Shown here piece after piece: positions 28,043-37,112 of a stretch of 64,000 nucleotides of DNA. The notes under the pieces are model-generated. The model was not told the DNA's origin, searched no databases, and saw nothing but the letters and a program-made list of their open reading frames with translations. The stretch lies in the NCBI GenBank assembly GCA_039025855.1, contig JBCCNL010000006.1, positions 47,764-111,763 of the forward strand, read 5' to 3'. Origin of the DNA: JBCCOW01 sp039025855 (GTDB taxonomy: Bacteria; Planctomycetota; Phycisphaerae; Phycisphaerales; Phycisphaeraceae). Position numbers and translations under genes: made by a program. Every line of letters begins with the position of its first letter. The stretch's first letter is position 1.

Positions 28043-28906
28043 ATGACTCGCTTTGCTTCGATGACCGGTTCATGCACGACCTTCTGTGCCTTACTGGGTA
28101 CGGCTATTGTCCCGACCACAACGCAGGCTGCACTGCTCAATTCCGGCTCTGCGACCACTTCGTTCAGCGTGGACGTCAACGGCATCGGGCTCAACGGGGC
28201 CGCCGATGGCGATGCCACGTGGACCGGTGCCGGTGCCGCCCCCAACGTCTGGACATTCAATACCGAGCAGGTCACCGTTAACGCTGTGACCGAGTCAAAC
28301 ACCGTGATTGAATCCGCGATCGACTTCGATGGCGCTCTCGCCGCGAATACGCCCTCACCCTTCGCCAATGGCACGTCGACCGCGAGTTTTGAACTCTTTG
28401 TCCGGCCTGACGCGGGCAGCAATGGTGCCGGCCGATTACTCTTCGAGACCGGCGGCGGCGGCAATGGGCTTTCGATCGGCATCAGCGATACCGCAGTACT
28501 GGTCTCCACCGAGGCCGCGGCCCTGCTATCCGCGTCTCTGGCTGGCATCGACACCACAGACTTCATTCAGATTGTCGTCACCCATGATGGGCCCGGCGAC
28601 CTCGTAACGCTCTATGTCAACGGGAACGCGGTTATTAACAGCACGGACACACTGACCGAGTCCGCGAGCGAGGAAGTCGCGGGATCGAATGCCGCAAGCC
28701 TGGGCGGGCTAGACACGACCAGCGCGAACGGCGGGTTGTCCACGGACCCGTTCTTCGGGGAGATCGCCGGCTTCCGCTATTACAACAGTGTGCTCGATGC
28801 CGACGACGTCCTCGCAAGCTACACGGCCATCCTCATCCCCGAGCCCGGGTCGCTCGGCCTTGCGGCCATGGGTGGGCTGCTCTGCCTGATCCGCCGTCGG
28901 CGGTAA
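28043..28906 (+). CDS. PEP-CTERM protein with LamG-like domain (locus C)
   Basis: About 287 residues from the ATG at 28043, with GGAGG at 28030-28034; an upstream in-frame start at 27995 is less likely. The signal peptide (CTTFCALLGTAIVPTTTQAA) leads into a concanavalin/LamG-like beta domain (ASFELFVRPDAGSNGAGRLL, then FIQIVVTHDGPGDLVTLYVN and the terminal FFGEIAGFRYYN). The tail IPEPGSLGLAAMGGLLCL plus IRRRR is a PEP-CTERM sorting signal. It is the first gene after the regulator, as in loci A and D. A surface glycan-binding function is plausible from the LamG-like fold. Confidence 0.88.
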   Translation: MTRFASMTGSCTTFCALLGTAIVPTTTQAALLNSGSATTSFSVDVNGIGLNGAADGDATWTGAGAAPNVWTFNTEQVTVNAVTESNTVIESAIDFDGALAANTPSPFANGTSTASFELFVRPDAGSNGAGRLLFETGGGGNGLSIGISDTAVLVSTEAAALLSASLAGIDTTDFIQIVVTHDGPGDLVTLYVNGNAVINSTDTLTESASEEVAGSNAASLGGLDTTSANGGLSTDPFFGEIAGFRYYNSVLDADDVLASYTAILIPEPGSLGLAAMGGLLCLIRRRR

Positions 28907-28921
28907 ACCGATACCTCCTGT

Positions 28922-28951
28922 ACACGCCAACGGTTAACCCCGCTGGCGTGT
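28922..28951 (+). terminator. Hairpin between the PEP-CTERM and prepilin-like genes (locus C)
   Basis: ACACGCCA (28922-28929) pairs with TGGCGTGT (28944-28951) across a 14-nt loop and is followed by TCTTCC. It occupies the same position as the hairpins in loci A and D. Confidence 0.6.
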
Positions 28952-28997
28952 TCTTCCGCTCGGACGCCTATTTGATATCGCTTACAAGGTCCGTCTC

Positions 28998-29843
28998 ATG
29001 CGTCGCACCGCCTTCACGTTGATTGAACTGCTGGTCGTCATCTCGATCATCGCGCTGCTGGTCGCCATCCTGCTCCCAGCCCTCCAGGGCGCACGCAAAG
29101 CCGCGCAGTCGATCTCCTGTCAGTCGAACCTCAGACAGCTCGGCATCGCTACGGCCGGCTACGCCACTGATAACCGCGATGAAGTGACCTATCGAGGGGA
29201 CGACAAATACGCCCCCGGTAGCACGTCCACCAACAACCGGAACGAGGTCGATTGGGTTGGCCTCCTACAGGACTACTACGGAGCCGGCGGCTTCGGGCAG
29301 AGCCACGTGACACGAGACCCCGATCGCGTTGCGTTTCGAGGCCTCCATCCCATCCTCTACTGTCCTGCCGATCCCTTCCCCCGCGACGACATCGGCAACG
29401 CCTACGTCGGTGCACGCGATTCGACCTATGGCGCGATCGTGAACCCCGCCTACGTCTACGACAAGACCTACCCCGGCCCGAACCCCGCATTCAGCAACGG
29501 GCTCACCGCGGTTGCCCTAGCCACCGTCCCCGAGCCCTCGTCCATCGCCATCCTGACCGAGCAGAACCAGAACCAAGGGCATCACAACACCACGTTCGTG
29601 ACCGACGCCTCCACCATCCTGGCCGACTGGACCAATCCCCCAGGGCTCGACTTCATCTACGAGCACGTCGGCTTCTCCCAGAATTACCAGTTCTTTGATG
29701 GACACGTCGAGAACACCAAGCTCCCTCCACACGCTCTGGCCAACACCGCCGGTGCTATCGCCCTCCGTGACGGCACCACCTTCACCCCCGGCAACACCCA
29801 GGCCTTCCTTGACGAGTTCGAAAACGGTTCTTGGCCGCGTTAA
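28998..29843 (+). CDS. Prepilin-type N-terminal methylation protein (locus C)
   Basis: A 281-residue protein starting with a short basic leader and the prepilin signal (RRTAFTLIELLVVISIIALL). The usual ALQGARKAAQSISCQSNLRQLG helix follows. The C-terminal signature is present as HVGFSQNYQFFDGHVE, with ten rather than nine residues between His and DG. It is expected to be processed by a prepilin peptidase and to sit in the cell envelope. It follows the PEP-CTERM gene and precedes the large secreted GH. Confidence 0.88.
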   Translation: MRRTAFTLIELLVVISIIALLVAILLPALQGARKAAQSISCQSNLRQLGIATAGYATDNRDEVTYRGDDKYAPGSTSTNNRNEVDWVGLLQDYYGAGGFGQSHVTRDPDRVAFRGLHPILYCPADPFPRDDIGNAYVGARDSTYGAIVNPAYVYDKTYPGPNPAFSNGLTAVALATVPEPSSIAILTEQNQNQGHHNTTFVTDASTILADWTNPPGLDFIYEHVGFSQNYQFFDGHVENTKLPPHALANTAGAIALRDGTTFTPGNTQAFLDEFENGSWPR

Positions 29844-29909
29844 CGCCAGCCACTTCCCGCTTTGCCACTACCCCGATACTGTGGCCGTCCTCTACTTCAC
29901 GGCGTCTTC

Positions 29910-32900
29910 ATGCCCCACCCGCGATCCGTCCTGTCCGTGCCACTCACCCTCATCGCCCTGCTTGGGTTGGCACTCCCCTTGACCGCTGGTGAGGACGTCG
30001 AGACCACCACATCTTGGACGTTCCAAGAGACCGAGGGTTGGCAGGTCTGGTGGCCGGAAGACAAGAAAGGTCCCCCTCCGTTTACGACGCGGTTCACCGA
30101 AGCGGGGTGGCGGGTCGAGGTTGAGCCCTCCAAGTCGCGCATCATCCTCAATGGCTACAGCAGCATCCTGCGTAAGCAGAAACTGCCCGGCCTCCACGGC
30201 CTGACCCTCCGGGTGACCAACACCTCGGAGGCACCGGCCATGGTGCACCTGTCCTTCCACGACTCGGCCGGCGAGCGGTTCTACCTCAAGCCACGCCGCG
30301 CACGACCGGGCGAGAACACCTTGGGGTGGTCCTTCCCGATCGACGTGAACAAGACCGGCGGCAAGAACCCCGACGGTGCCGTTGAGGGCGACTTGGTCTT
30401 CGGCAATCTTTACATCGAACGCTACAACGCCCACCGTGCCAAGCCACTAAGCGTGACGTTCACCGGCGTTGAGTTGAACCAGGCCGTCGATCCGATGGAA
30501 CTGATCACCGCCGACCTCGAGACGGGCCACCCGCTAAGGGTCGTGCACCCAGACCGGCTGGAGGACGCGCAAGTGTTGCTGAGAAACGCATCGGATCGAC
30601 CCATGACCGTCATGGGCGAGTTGGCAGTACGTGATCGGCCGTTGCAAGAGCCGCGAAGTCACGACGTCGATCCCGTAACCATCCCCGCGAACGGATCGAT
30701 CGGAGTGAGTATCCCGTGCAGCCTGATCGAAGCCGAGGACGGCGGCATCCATGGCATCCGCTACGCGCAGTGGCGGTTCGTTAACGCGGGTTCGAAAAAG
30801 ACGATCGAGGGCGAATCGAGCCTTGCGGTGATGGACTTTGTAGGAAAGACGCCGGGTGTTGACGAGTCGGCGTTTGTATTCGGGCTCGCCGGCTACCACG
30901 CCGAGTGGTCCGCACCGGATGAACGGCTGAAACTCATCACCGACGCGGCGGCCAACATCGGCGTCGAGTCCGTCCGGTTCGGCACCGCGTGGCGGAACAT
31001 CGAGCCCAGCCGAGGCCAGTGGAACTGGGAGCCGTTGGACCGGCTCGTAAACTCGGCGATCGACGCGGGTATGGAACCACAGCTCATGCTTGCTTTTGGC
31101 GGGGCCGAGTGGACCAAGCCGCCTGATTCGCTCGCCCAAGCACAGGCAGACGACGCGATGGATCGGCAGTGGCGTTACATGCCACGGCCCGAGTACTGGC
31201 GGCAGTTTGTCCGCACCGTGGCCGAGCGCTACCAGGGGAGGGTCCGACTCTGGGAAGTCTGGAACGAGCCGGACATCGGCTTCTTCCGCGGCACCACCGA
31301 TCAATACCTTCAGCTGTTAGAGATCGCCCACGAAGAGATCAAGGCCTCTGACCCCGACAACATCGTGATCAGCGGTGGGCTCGCCGCCTATAGCCACCGT
31401 GACGCCAAGCATGACCTCTACGAGCGACTCCTCTCCGAGGCTCAACCCCATTACGACTACTTCGGCTACCACCGCCACGGCACGTTCAGCCGCCTCTACA
31501 ACGAGATCGAGCACCGCATCATCCCCATGCGTGAAAGGTTCTCGGCAACCAGCAAGCCGTTCTACTTCAACGAGACCGGGCTAGCACGCGAGTTCGAGCG
31601 AGAAGACGAAATGGCTTCCTCCCTGGTGAAGAAGCTGACCTACACCTGGTCGCGGGGTGCAAAGGGGTATCACTGGTTCTGCATGTGGGTGCCGGCACAC
31701 CGAACGGGAGCGGCGCAGGGCTACCGGATGCTGAACAGCGACTTTTCGCCCCGCCCCGCATTTGTGGCATACAACACGGTGGCCCGCTATCTGCGTGGCC
31801 GACAGTTTGTGAAACAACTCGATCTTGGCGAAGGCCGGTTCGGATTCCTGTTCAATGGCCCGGGTCACTTCATGGGGCAGGGCGCATCGGATTATGTCGC
31901 GGTGGTGTGGACAGAACAGCCCGGCCTTTCGCCTGCGGTGTTTGCGATGGATGCCGGAGGTGCCGAAAAGGTCCGTGTCGTCTCGGTGATGGGTGATACC
32001 CGGCAAGCCGCGCGCTTGGGGGACCGGGCGCTGGTTCACCTCGAGCGAGAGCCCACATTGATTGTGTTCGACGGTGCGAGCCTACGACAGCCGGGATCGA
32101 GCCGACGCGTGCTCACGCCACCACCCGCGTTGGCGATGGTGCCCGGGCGCTTATCCATGGCCGAGGTCAAATTCCGTAACCCGACGGACGCAACCCTGTC
32201 TATGGATGTGGAGTGGGTGACCCAGGGGGCGGTCGAGCTCGAGGGCCGCACGTCGCAGAGCCTGACGCTCCAGCCCGGTCAAACCCTCCAAGTCGGACAG
32301 GGCGTCCGGCTCTCGACCGACACTACCGAATACGCCAGACCGCCTCTACTGACGCTCAGATGGCGCCTGGGGTCACGAGGCGAGTGGAACCACGCCGCGG
32401 TTGAGATCCGGCCCGCACTTCGTGTCACCATGGCCAACCCCACGGGTCGCGCGCCCGACCTGGTCCTGAACGAAGCCCGCCACGTGATCAACCACAACGA
32501 CATCGATCCGCATACGCAGCGTTTTATGTGGCGTGGCACCGCCGACCTAAGCGCCCGGGCGTGGTTCTGGCGTGATGGCGAACGCCTGGGAGTACAGCTC
32601 GATGTCACCGACGACCACCATCGGCAAACCCACCCGGCCCGGCAGATGTGGAGGGGTGACTCTTTGCAGTTCGGTGTCGCCGTACCCGGTCGGGCCGGGT
32701 TCCTCGAGTTTGGCCTTGCCCGGAACGCTGCGGCCCAGAGCGTGATGCATACGTGGAGCAGACCTCAGGCCGTTCCCGGGAGAACGCCGGTTCGTAACCC
32801 TTCGGTCGAGCGACTCGAAGGCCGTATCACCCGTTATACGTTCCAGCTGAACCTCGCAGAGCTGACGGGGGATGCCCCGACCAACGATCAGCCTTTCGCC

Positions 32901-33017
32901 CTGTCCTTCGTGATCAACGACGACGACGAGGACCGGCGTGAAGGCTTCCTCCAGCTCACTCCCGGGATCGCTGGCAGCAAAGACCCGAGCCTCTTTATGC
33001 CCTTAGTCCTCGAGTGA
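29910..33017 (+). CDS. Large secreted clan GH-A glycoside hydrolase with C-terminal CBM9-like domain
   Basis: About 1035 residues from the ATG at 29910, chosen because it directly precedes a signal peptide (PLTLIALLGLALPLTAG). An N-terminal beta-sandwich spans about 35-190. The TIM barrel spans about 325-640, with acid/base Glu453 (WEVWNEPD) and nucleophile Glu555 (YFNETGLA), an arrangement like GH39 and related families. After a beta-domain, the last 180 residues form a CBM9/DOMON-like module (SVMHTWSRP, FALSFVINDDDEDRREGFLQ). It is exported and would attack the polymer first. The family is not certain. Confidence 0.82.
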   Translation: MPHPRSVLSVPLTLIALLGLALPLTAGEDVETTTSWTFQETEGWQVWWPEDKKGPPPFTTRFTEAGWRVEVEPSKSRIILNGYSSILRKQKLPGLHGLTLRVTNTSEAPAMVHLSFHDSAGERFYLKPRRARPGENTLGWSFPIDVNKTGGKNPDGAVEGDLVFGNLYIERYNAHRAKPLSVTFTGVELNQAVDPMELITADLETGHPLRVVHPDRLEDAQVLLRNASDRPMTVMGELAVRDRPLQEPRSHDVDPVTIPANGSIGVSIPCSLIEAEDGGIHGIRYAQWRFVNAGSKKTIEGESSLAVMDFVGKTPGVDESAFVFGLAGYHAEWSAPDERLKLITDAAANIGVESVRFGTAWRNIEPSRGQWNWEPLDRLVNSAIDAGMEPQLMLAFGGAEWTKPPDSLAQAQADDAMDRQWRYMPRPEYWRQFVRTVAERYQGRVRLWEVWNEPDIGFFRGTTDQYLQLLEIAHEEIKASDPDNIVISGGLAAYSHRDAKHDLYERLLSEAQPHYDYFGYHRHGTFSRLYNEIEHRIIPMRERFSATSKPFYFNETGLAREFEREDEMASSLVKKLTYTWSRGAKGYHWFCMWVPAHRTGAAQGYRMLNSDFSPRPAFVAYNTVARYLRGRQFVKQLDLGEGRFGFLFNGPGHFMGQGASDYVAVVWTEQPGLSPAVFAMDAGGAEKVRVVSVMGDTRQAARLGDRALVHLEREPTLIVFDGASLRQPGSSRRVLTPPPALAMVPGRLSMAEVKFRNPTDATLSMDVEWVTQGAVELEGRTSQSLTLQPGQTLQVGQGVRLSTDTTEYARPPLLTLRWRLGSRGEWNHAAVEIRPALRVTMANPTGRAPDLVLNEARHVINHNDIDPHTQRFMWRGTADLSARAWFWRDGERLGVQLDVTDDHHRQTHPARQMWRGDSLQFGVAVPGRAGFLEFGLARNAAAQSVMHTWSRPQAVPGRTPVRNPSVERLEGRITRYTFQLNLAELTGDAPTNDQPFALSFVINDDDEDRREGFLQLTPGIAGSKDPSLFMPLVLE

Positions 33018-33103
33018 TGACCTCGACCGAGTCCCGGCTTGGCCTGGCTGGCAACCCGCCCTCCTAAAGGGTGTGTGAGACATTGAAACGGAGCTAACCA
33101 GGC

Positions 33104-34792
33104 GTGACGATGCAGGCTTCTTGTGACTTCGTATTCAACAGACGACAAGTACCCGTCCGATTGACAGAGGAACAGCGGTACGACATTTATATGCAACGCC
33201 TCGAGGCTTTCCTTGTTCAGCACCTCGAAGCCGACGACTTTCTCTCCCCAACCCACCGCTTCGACGAAGAACTCGTCCTCGCCTACCTACGGCTGCATAC
33301 TGGCCAAGAGGTCGACTGGCCGAATCGACTGCTGGCGGATTTTGAGCTCGATCCCGAGCCGAGGGACTGGGGTGACGGCGAGCCGGACACCGCCGACTGG
33401 GACTTCACGGGTGTCAAGCTGCTGCGGCTATACCTCGACTTCAAGAACGATCCGGCGCTGAAGGCCGCTGCCCGTGAGCGGGTCGAGACTCTGCTGCGCA
33501 ACTTCCCCCAGCCCCGAGTCCGGCACAACCGCAACAACGATTGCCATGCGGTTTGGCCAGGCATCCACACCGAAAACCACGACCTCATCCTGCTCACGAT
33601 CGGATACTTCCGAGCCTACCTCAACCGTGAAGACGTGACCGATCACGAAGCTCACCTGGCCAGATCTCTCGGGTGGCGGATGCGGTTCGGTTGGCTGGAG
33701 GCCAACTCGCCAACGTATCAAACCCGATACGTCGAGCCGCTGGCGATCCTGATCGATCACGCGCCAAACGCATCGATCCGAGTGGGAGCAACCGCCTTAC
33801 TCAACCACCTCCTGGCGGAGCGGGCGATGTTTAGCGTTCAGGGTTATCTGGCGGGGCCACAAGCCCGCACGCGCCAACGGCCGACCGAGCCTTGGAAGGA
33901 TCGGATGACCGCCCTGCTCTACCTCTGGTTCGGCGAACCGGTTCCACAGCGTCATGAGGTATCGCCCTACCGTGAGGCCTATTGGCTGCTAAGGAGCGGA
34001 TTCAAGCCCGATGCATCCGTGGCCACGTTGTGGGCCGAGCGTCAAGAAGTAAACACGGAGCCGCGTGTGTACCGTGGAATGCGGACGCGTCGGGGTGGTG
34101 AGTACACCGAGTTCCGGTACTACGTCTCACCTCACGTGGCTCTGGGCAGCTGCGGGTGGCGCGGGTTGACAAGCCGGTTCAGGTACCACAATACGCTGCT
34201 CGCCCACCCACGCGGCTACCCCGTCGCAGTCTGGCATGACTATCGGCCCGAAGACGTCGAAGCGGATCCACGGTATGGCGTTGGCGAGGTGGTGCAGTGG
34301 GGTGAGGCCCTGGTCACGCGAGGCAAGCTGAAGTTCACCGACAGCGCGACGGACGAGATGATCGACGGTTGGCGCGTCATCCACACACCGTGGGCTGCGG
34401 CAGCGCAATACAGCCTTCCAGAAGGCTGGCACCTGCTCGTCGTCATCGACCTGCGCCGAGGAGGGACCACCATCCAAGAGGCACTCGGGGCTCTGGTCAA
34501 ACCACAGTGGGACGACCAGCAAGCCGTGTCTTGGATCAATCGGAAAGGCGACATACTACGGTTCGACCTGAACCTAGCGACCAACCAGCACGGGGTGTAT
34601 GTCAACGGTGAACGCGTCGTCACACCCCACGGCAAGTTACATGACTGCCACGAGCTCTTGAGCTGGTACGGCACAGGGATTGTCAACGTCCGCCCGCAGA
34701 CCGCTCCGGAGTGCCAGCTCACGGCCGAGTCACTGGATCACGTGCTCCTTCGCAAAGACACCCAAGCAGCCAGGCAGGCCGCTGCGCGCTAA
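33104..34792 (+). CDS. Candidate alpha/alpha-toroid polysaccharide lyase or hydrolase
   Basis: A 562-residue protein from GTG 33104, with GGAG 10 nt upstream; the ATG at 33110 is an alternative. It has no signal peptide. The N-terminal 300 residues are helical, and the rest are beta-rich with SRFRYHNTLLAHPRG, as in heparinase-type beta-sandwiches. Asn158-His159 (IHTENHDL) is followed by Tyr205 in SPTYQ, the same order as in the lyase-like protein at 20302. Two His-containing segments in the second half may supply the remaining catalytic residue. The family is not recognised. It is the last gene of locus C. Confidence 0.5.
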   Translation: MTMQASCDFVFNRRQVPVRLTEEQRYDIYMQRLEAFLVQHLEADDFLSPTHRFDEELVLAYLRLHTGQEVDWPNRLLADFELDPEPRDWGDGEPDTADWDFTGVKLLRLYLDFKNDPALKAAARERVETLLRNFPQPRVRHNRNNDCHAVWPGIHTENHDLILLTIGYFRAYLNREDVTDHEAHLARSLGWRMRFGWLEANSPTYQTRYVEPLAILIDHAPNASIRVGATALLNHLLAERAMFSVQGYLAGPQARTRQRPTEPWKDRMTALLYLWFGEPVPQRHEVSPYREAYWLLRSGFKPDASVATLWAERQEVNTEPRVYRGMRTRRGGEYTEFRYYVSPHVALGSCGWRGLTSRFRYHNTLLAHPRGYPVAVWHDYRPEDVEADPRYGVGEVVQWGEALVTRGKLKFTDSATDEMIDGWRVIHTPWAAAAQYSLPEGWHLLVVIDLRRGGTTIQEALGALVKPQWDDQQAVSWINRKGDILRFDLNLATNQHGVYVNGERVVTPHGKLHDCHELLSWYGTGIVNVRPQTAPECQLTAESLDHVLLRKDTQAARQAAAR

Positions 34793-35078
34793 AGAGAGTC
34801 ATCGTCTTCCGCTACGGACACTCTCTCTACTAGCAACTGGTTAATGCCATCAAGCGTCCGGCGGTTGTAGCTGCCGCTGGGCGTGATCAGCAGGGTCACG
34901 GCTGGGCGTCTATGGCCTCGGTTTTTATGTGCTCCTTCGTCATCCACCAAGGCGTGTTGAGCTCAAGCTAGCGGCGTTCGTCGCCCGCCGTGAACTCGTT
35001 CGTCACGGCGTGCGGCTTCCACACTCATATTGGATCGTGGCCGGACACGCCGCAACACTTTGCATCAGCGCCCCCGCT
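34789..35078 (-). pseudogene. Decayed coding tail downstream of the GH92 gene
   Basis: This 286-nt gap between convergent genes is not random. The GH92 frame continues past its TGA through protein-like sequence (VWKPHAVTNEFTAGDERR, stop, LELNTPWWMTKEHIKTEAI, stop). After a one-base shift near 34902 the sequence continues VTLLITPSGSYNRRTLDG and ends at a stop at 34789. The stops and frameshift indicate a degraded exon-like remnant, either the lost end of the GH92 gene or of a second gene joined to it. The product family was not recognised. Confidence 0.5.
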
Positions 35079-37091
35079 TCAAGCGGGCGAAGGACCGGCA
35101 AGCGGCGAGACGGGTAGGCGTATCGGGGAGCATCCACCGTCGAGGCTGAATCGGCCGAGGGCGGCGAGGACGGACCAGGCACCCATCATGCCTTGGTCTT
35201 CGTCGCCGCCGTGCCAGTCGGTGATCGCGTTGCCGGACTTGAGCTCGGCCATGATGCGCCGCAGCCAGTGGGTCATGCGGTCGGGCCGGCCCAGCGCGGC
35301 GAAGAGCCACGGCGTCGCCAGGGCGGGCTCGTTGCCGAAGTCCAGAGTGATCACTTCGTGGTCGCCATGAGGTGCGAAGAAGCCGTCATCGCCGCTGAGC
35401 TGCATCGCTTGTTCCAGCTTGTCGATCAGGGCCTCGGTCGAGCCGAAGCACTCGGCCAGGCCGTCGAGATCGTGTGCGGCGTAGAAGGTGTAGTTCCAGC
35501 CGTTGGCCTCGGTCATGCCGGGCTTGCCCATCGGGTCGTACGGTTCGAGCCAGTCGCCGTTGCGGAGGCGTGGCCGGACGAAGCCGATCGCGGGATCGAA
35601 GAGGTTGCGCCAGAGTTTCGATCGTCGGGTGAACTCGGCGGCGTCGTCGTTTCGGCCGAGGTGCTTGGCGAGTAGCGCAAGGGCGTGGTCGTTGTAGCTG
35701 TGCTCGAGGGTCTGGGCGCAGCCGTTGCAGTGGAAGCCGGACTCGGGTCGGTCTTCGGGGATGTAGCCGAGTTCGAGGTAGTCTTCGATACCGCCACCAA
35801 GGCAGGTGTCGTGCTCGTAGCCGCACTTGCTCATCGCGCCGCCGGGCAGGTGGTTGGCCTTGAGGTGCTCGAACAGGGCGTGGGGATCATCGGGTTGCCA
35901 GACTCCGCGGAGGATGGCGGCGGCGAAGAGGGGCGTGGCCTGGGCCGAGGTCATGACGAAGGTGTCCCGGCCGCCGGAGGGCCCGCGGGGGATGTAACCG
36001 CCGTGCCGAGCGTAGTCGTAGAAGCTCTCGCAGAAATCGCGGATCACGTCGGGGTAATGGTCCAGCCAGAGGGGGATGATCGACCACTGGGCACCCCACA
36101 ACGCGTCGGAATTGAAGTGGCGGTAGCCGGGTTGGCCGGTGGCGGGATCGATCGGGATGTGGCGCACGACGGGCGTTTCGCCCTGGCTGTCGAGCCAGGC
36201 ACCGTCGGCGTCACTGCATGTGCGTCGGCCGGCCAAGGCGAAGAACAAGTCCGTCGCAAAGCGCGGGCGGTAATCGGCGTCGACCGTCGAGGCGTCAACA
36301 CGCGACAGCCAGCGGCCCCACTCGGCGATCGCATCGTCACGAACCGCATCGAAGTCGAAGCCGAACGTCTCGGCCTCGGCTTGCATGTTCCGCCACGCCC
36401 CTTCCATGGAGGTATAAGAGAGCGCGACGCGCATCACGACAGTGTCGGTCTCGTCGGGCAGCGTGAGTTGGGCACGCACGGCGCCGCCTCGGGCTTCCTG
36501 CAAAACCGTGTCGGTATCGAGCTCGATAGCGAAATACAGGCGGACCGGCTGGCTACGCCGACGGGTGGGCAGATTGGTCACGCTGGCTTCGAAGCGGCGG
36601 GGCCCGAGAGCGCAGAGGCTGGCGTCGGCCATCTCACACGGCCCCAGCGGCCCGGCAAGATCCAGCACGATGCTGCGCGGGCCCTCGCCGACGAAGCGGT
36701 AGCGGTGCCAACCCGTCCGCAGCGTGGCGGTCAGCTCAACCGACGTACCGTCGCGCTGCAAGACGAACCGATGGTCGCCGGGCTTGCAGTGCTCCGCCGA
36801 GCGGTCGAACGGCGAACGCAACCCGTTACGATCGACCGACGCGTCGACGTGACCACGCACCGGCATCACCAGCAGCCCGGCAAGCTGCCAGTCGTGGACG
36901 TGGCTGATGCCAACGAAGCTGTCGTCGTGCAGGGAATAGCCACAGCCCCAGTCACCATCGACGCGGGTGTCGGGGCTGAGGCTCAACATGGGGAACGGGC
37001 GAGCCGCCGAGGTGAAGTGGATCCAGCGGGTGTGCCTTGTGCCGAGGCGGGGCTCGACTTGTTGGGAGGTGGGATAATGGGGGTGTTGCAT
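35079..37091 (-). CDS. GH92-like glycoside hydrolase (alpha-mannosidase type), C-terminus apparently truncated
   Basis: A 670-residue protein. An N-terminal beta-sandwich is followed by an (alpha/alpha)6 barrel with GH92 landmarks: CAQTLEHSYNDHALALLAKHL, EANGWNYTFYAAHDLDGL, FGNEPALATPWLF near residue 585 and MMGAWSVLAALG. GH92 enzymes are calcium-dependent exo-alpha-mannosidases. The usual final beta-strand region after the SPLF-like motif is missing. Here the protein ends SPLAGPSPA, and decayed coding sequence continues downstream. No signal peptide is visible. It is the last gene of locus D and may be inactive or only recently truncated. Confidence 0.75.
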   Translation of the reverse strand: MQHPHYPTSQQVEPRLGTRHTRWIHFTSAARPFPMLSLSPDTRVDGDWGCGYSLHDDSFVGISHVHDWQLAGLLVMPVRGHVDASVDRNGLRSPFDRSAEHCKPGDHRFVLQRDGTSVELTATLRTGWHRYRFVGEGPRSIVLDLAGPLGPCEMADASLCALGPRRFEASVTNLPTRRRSQPVRLYFAIELDTDTVLQEARGGAVRAQLTLPDETDTVVMRVALSYTSMEGAWRNMQAEAETFGFDFDAVRDDAIAEWGRWLSRVDASTVDADYRPRFATDLFFALAGRRTCSDADGAWLDSQGETPVVRHIPIDPATGQPGYRHFNSDALWGAQWSIIPLWLDHYPDVIRDFCESFYDYARHGGYIPRGPSGGRDTFVMTSAQATPLFAAAILRGVWQPDDPHALFEHLKANHLPGGAMSKCGYEHDTCLGGGIEDYLELGYIPEDRPESGFHCNGCAQTLEHSYNDHALALLAKHLGRNDDAAEFTRRSKLWRNLFDPAIGFVRPRLRNGDWLEPYDPMGKPGMTEANGWNYTFYAAHDLDGLAECFGSTEALIDKLEQAMQLSGDDGFFAPHGDHEVITLDFGNEPALATPWLFAALGRPDRMTHWLRRIMAELKSGNAITDWHGGDEDQGMMGAWSVLAALGRFSLDGGCSPIRLPVSPLAGPSPA

Positions 37092-37112
37092 CAGAATGGA
37101 GTTCCGCGGCGT

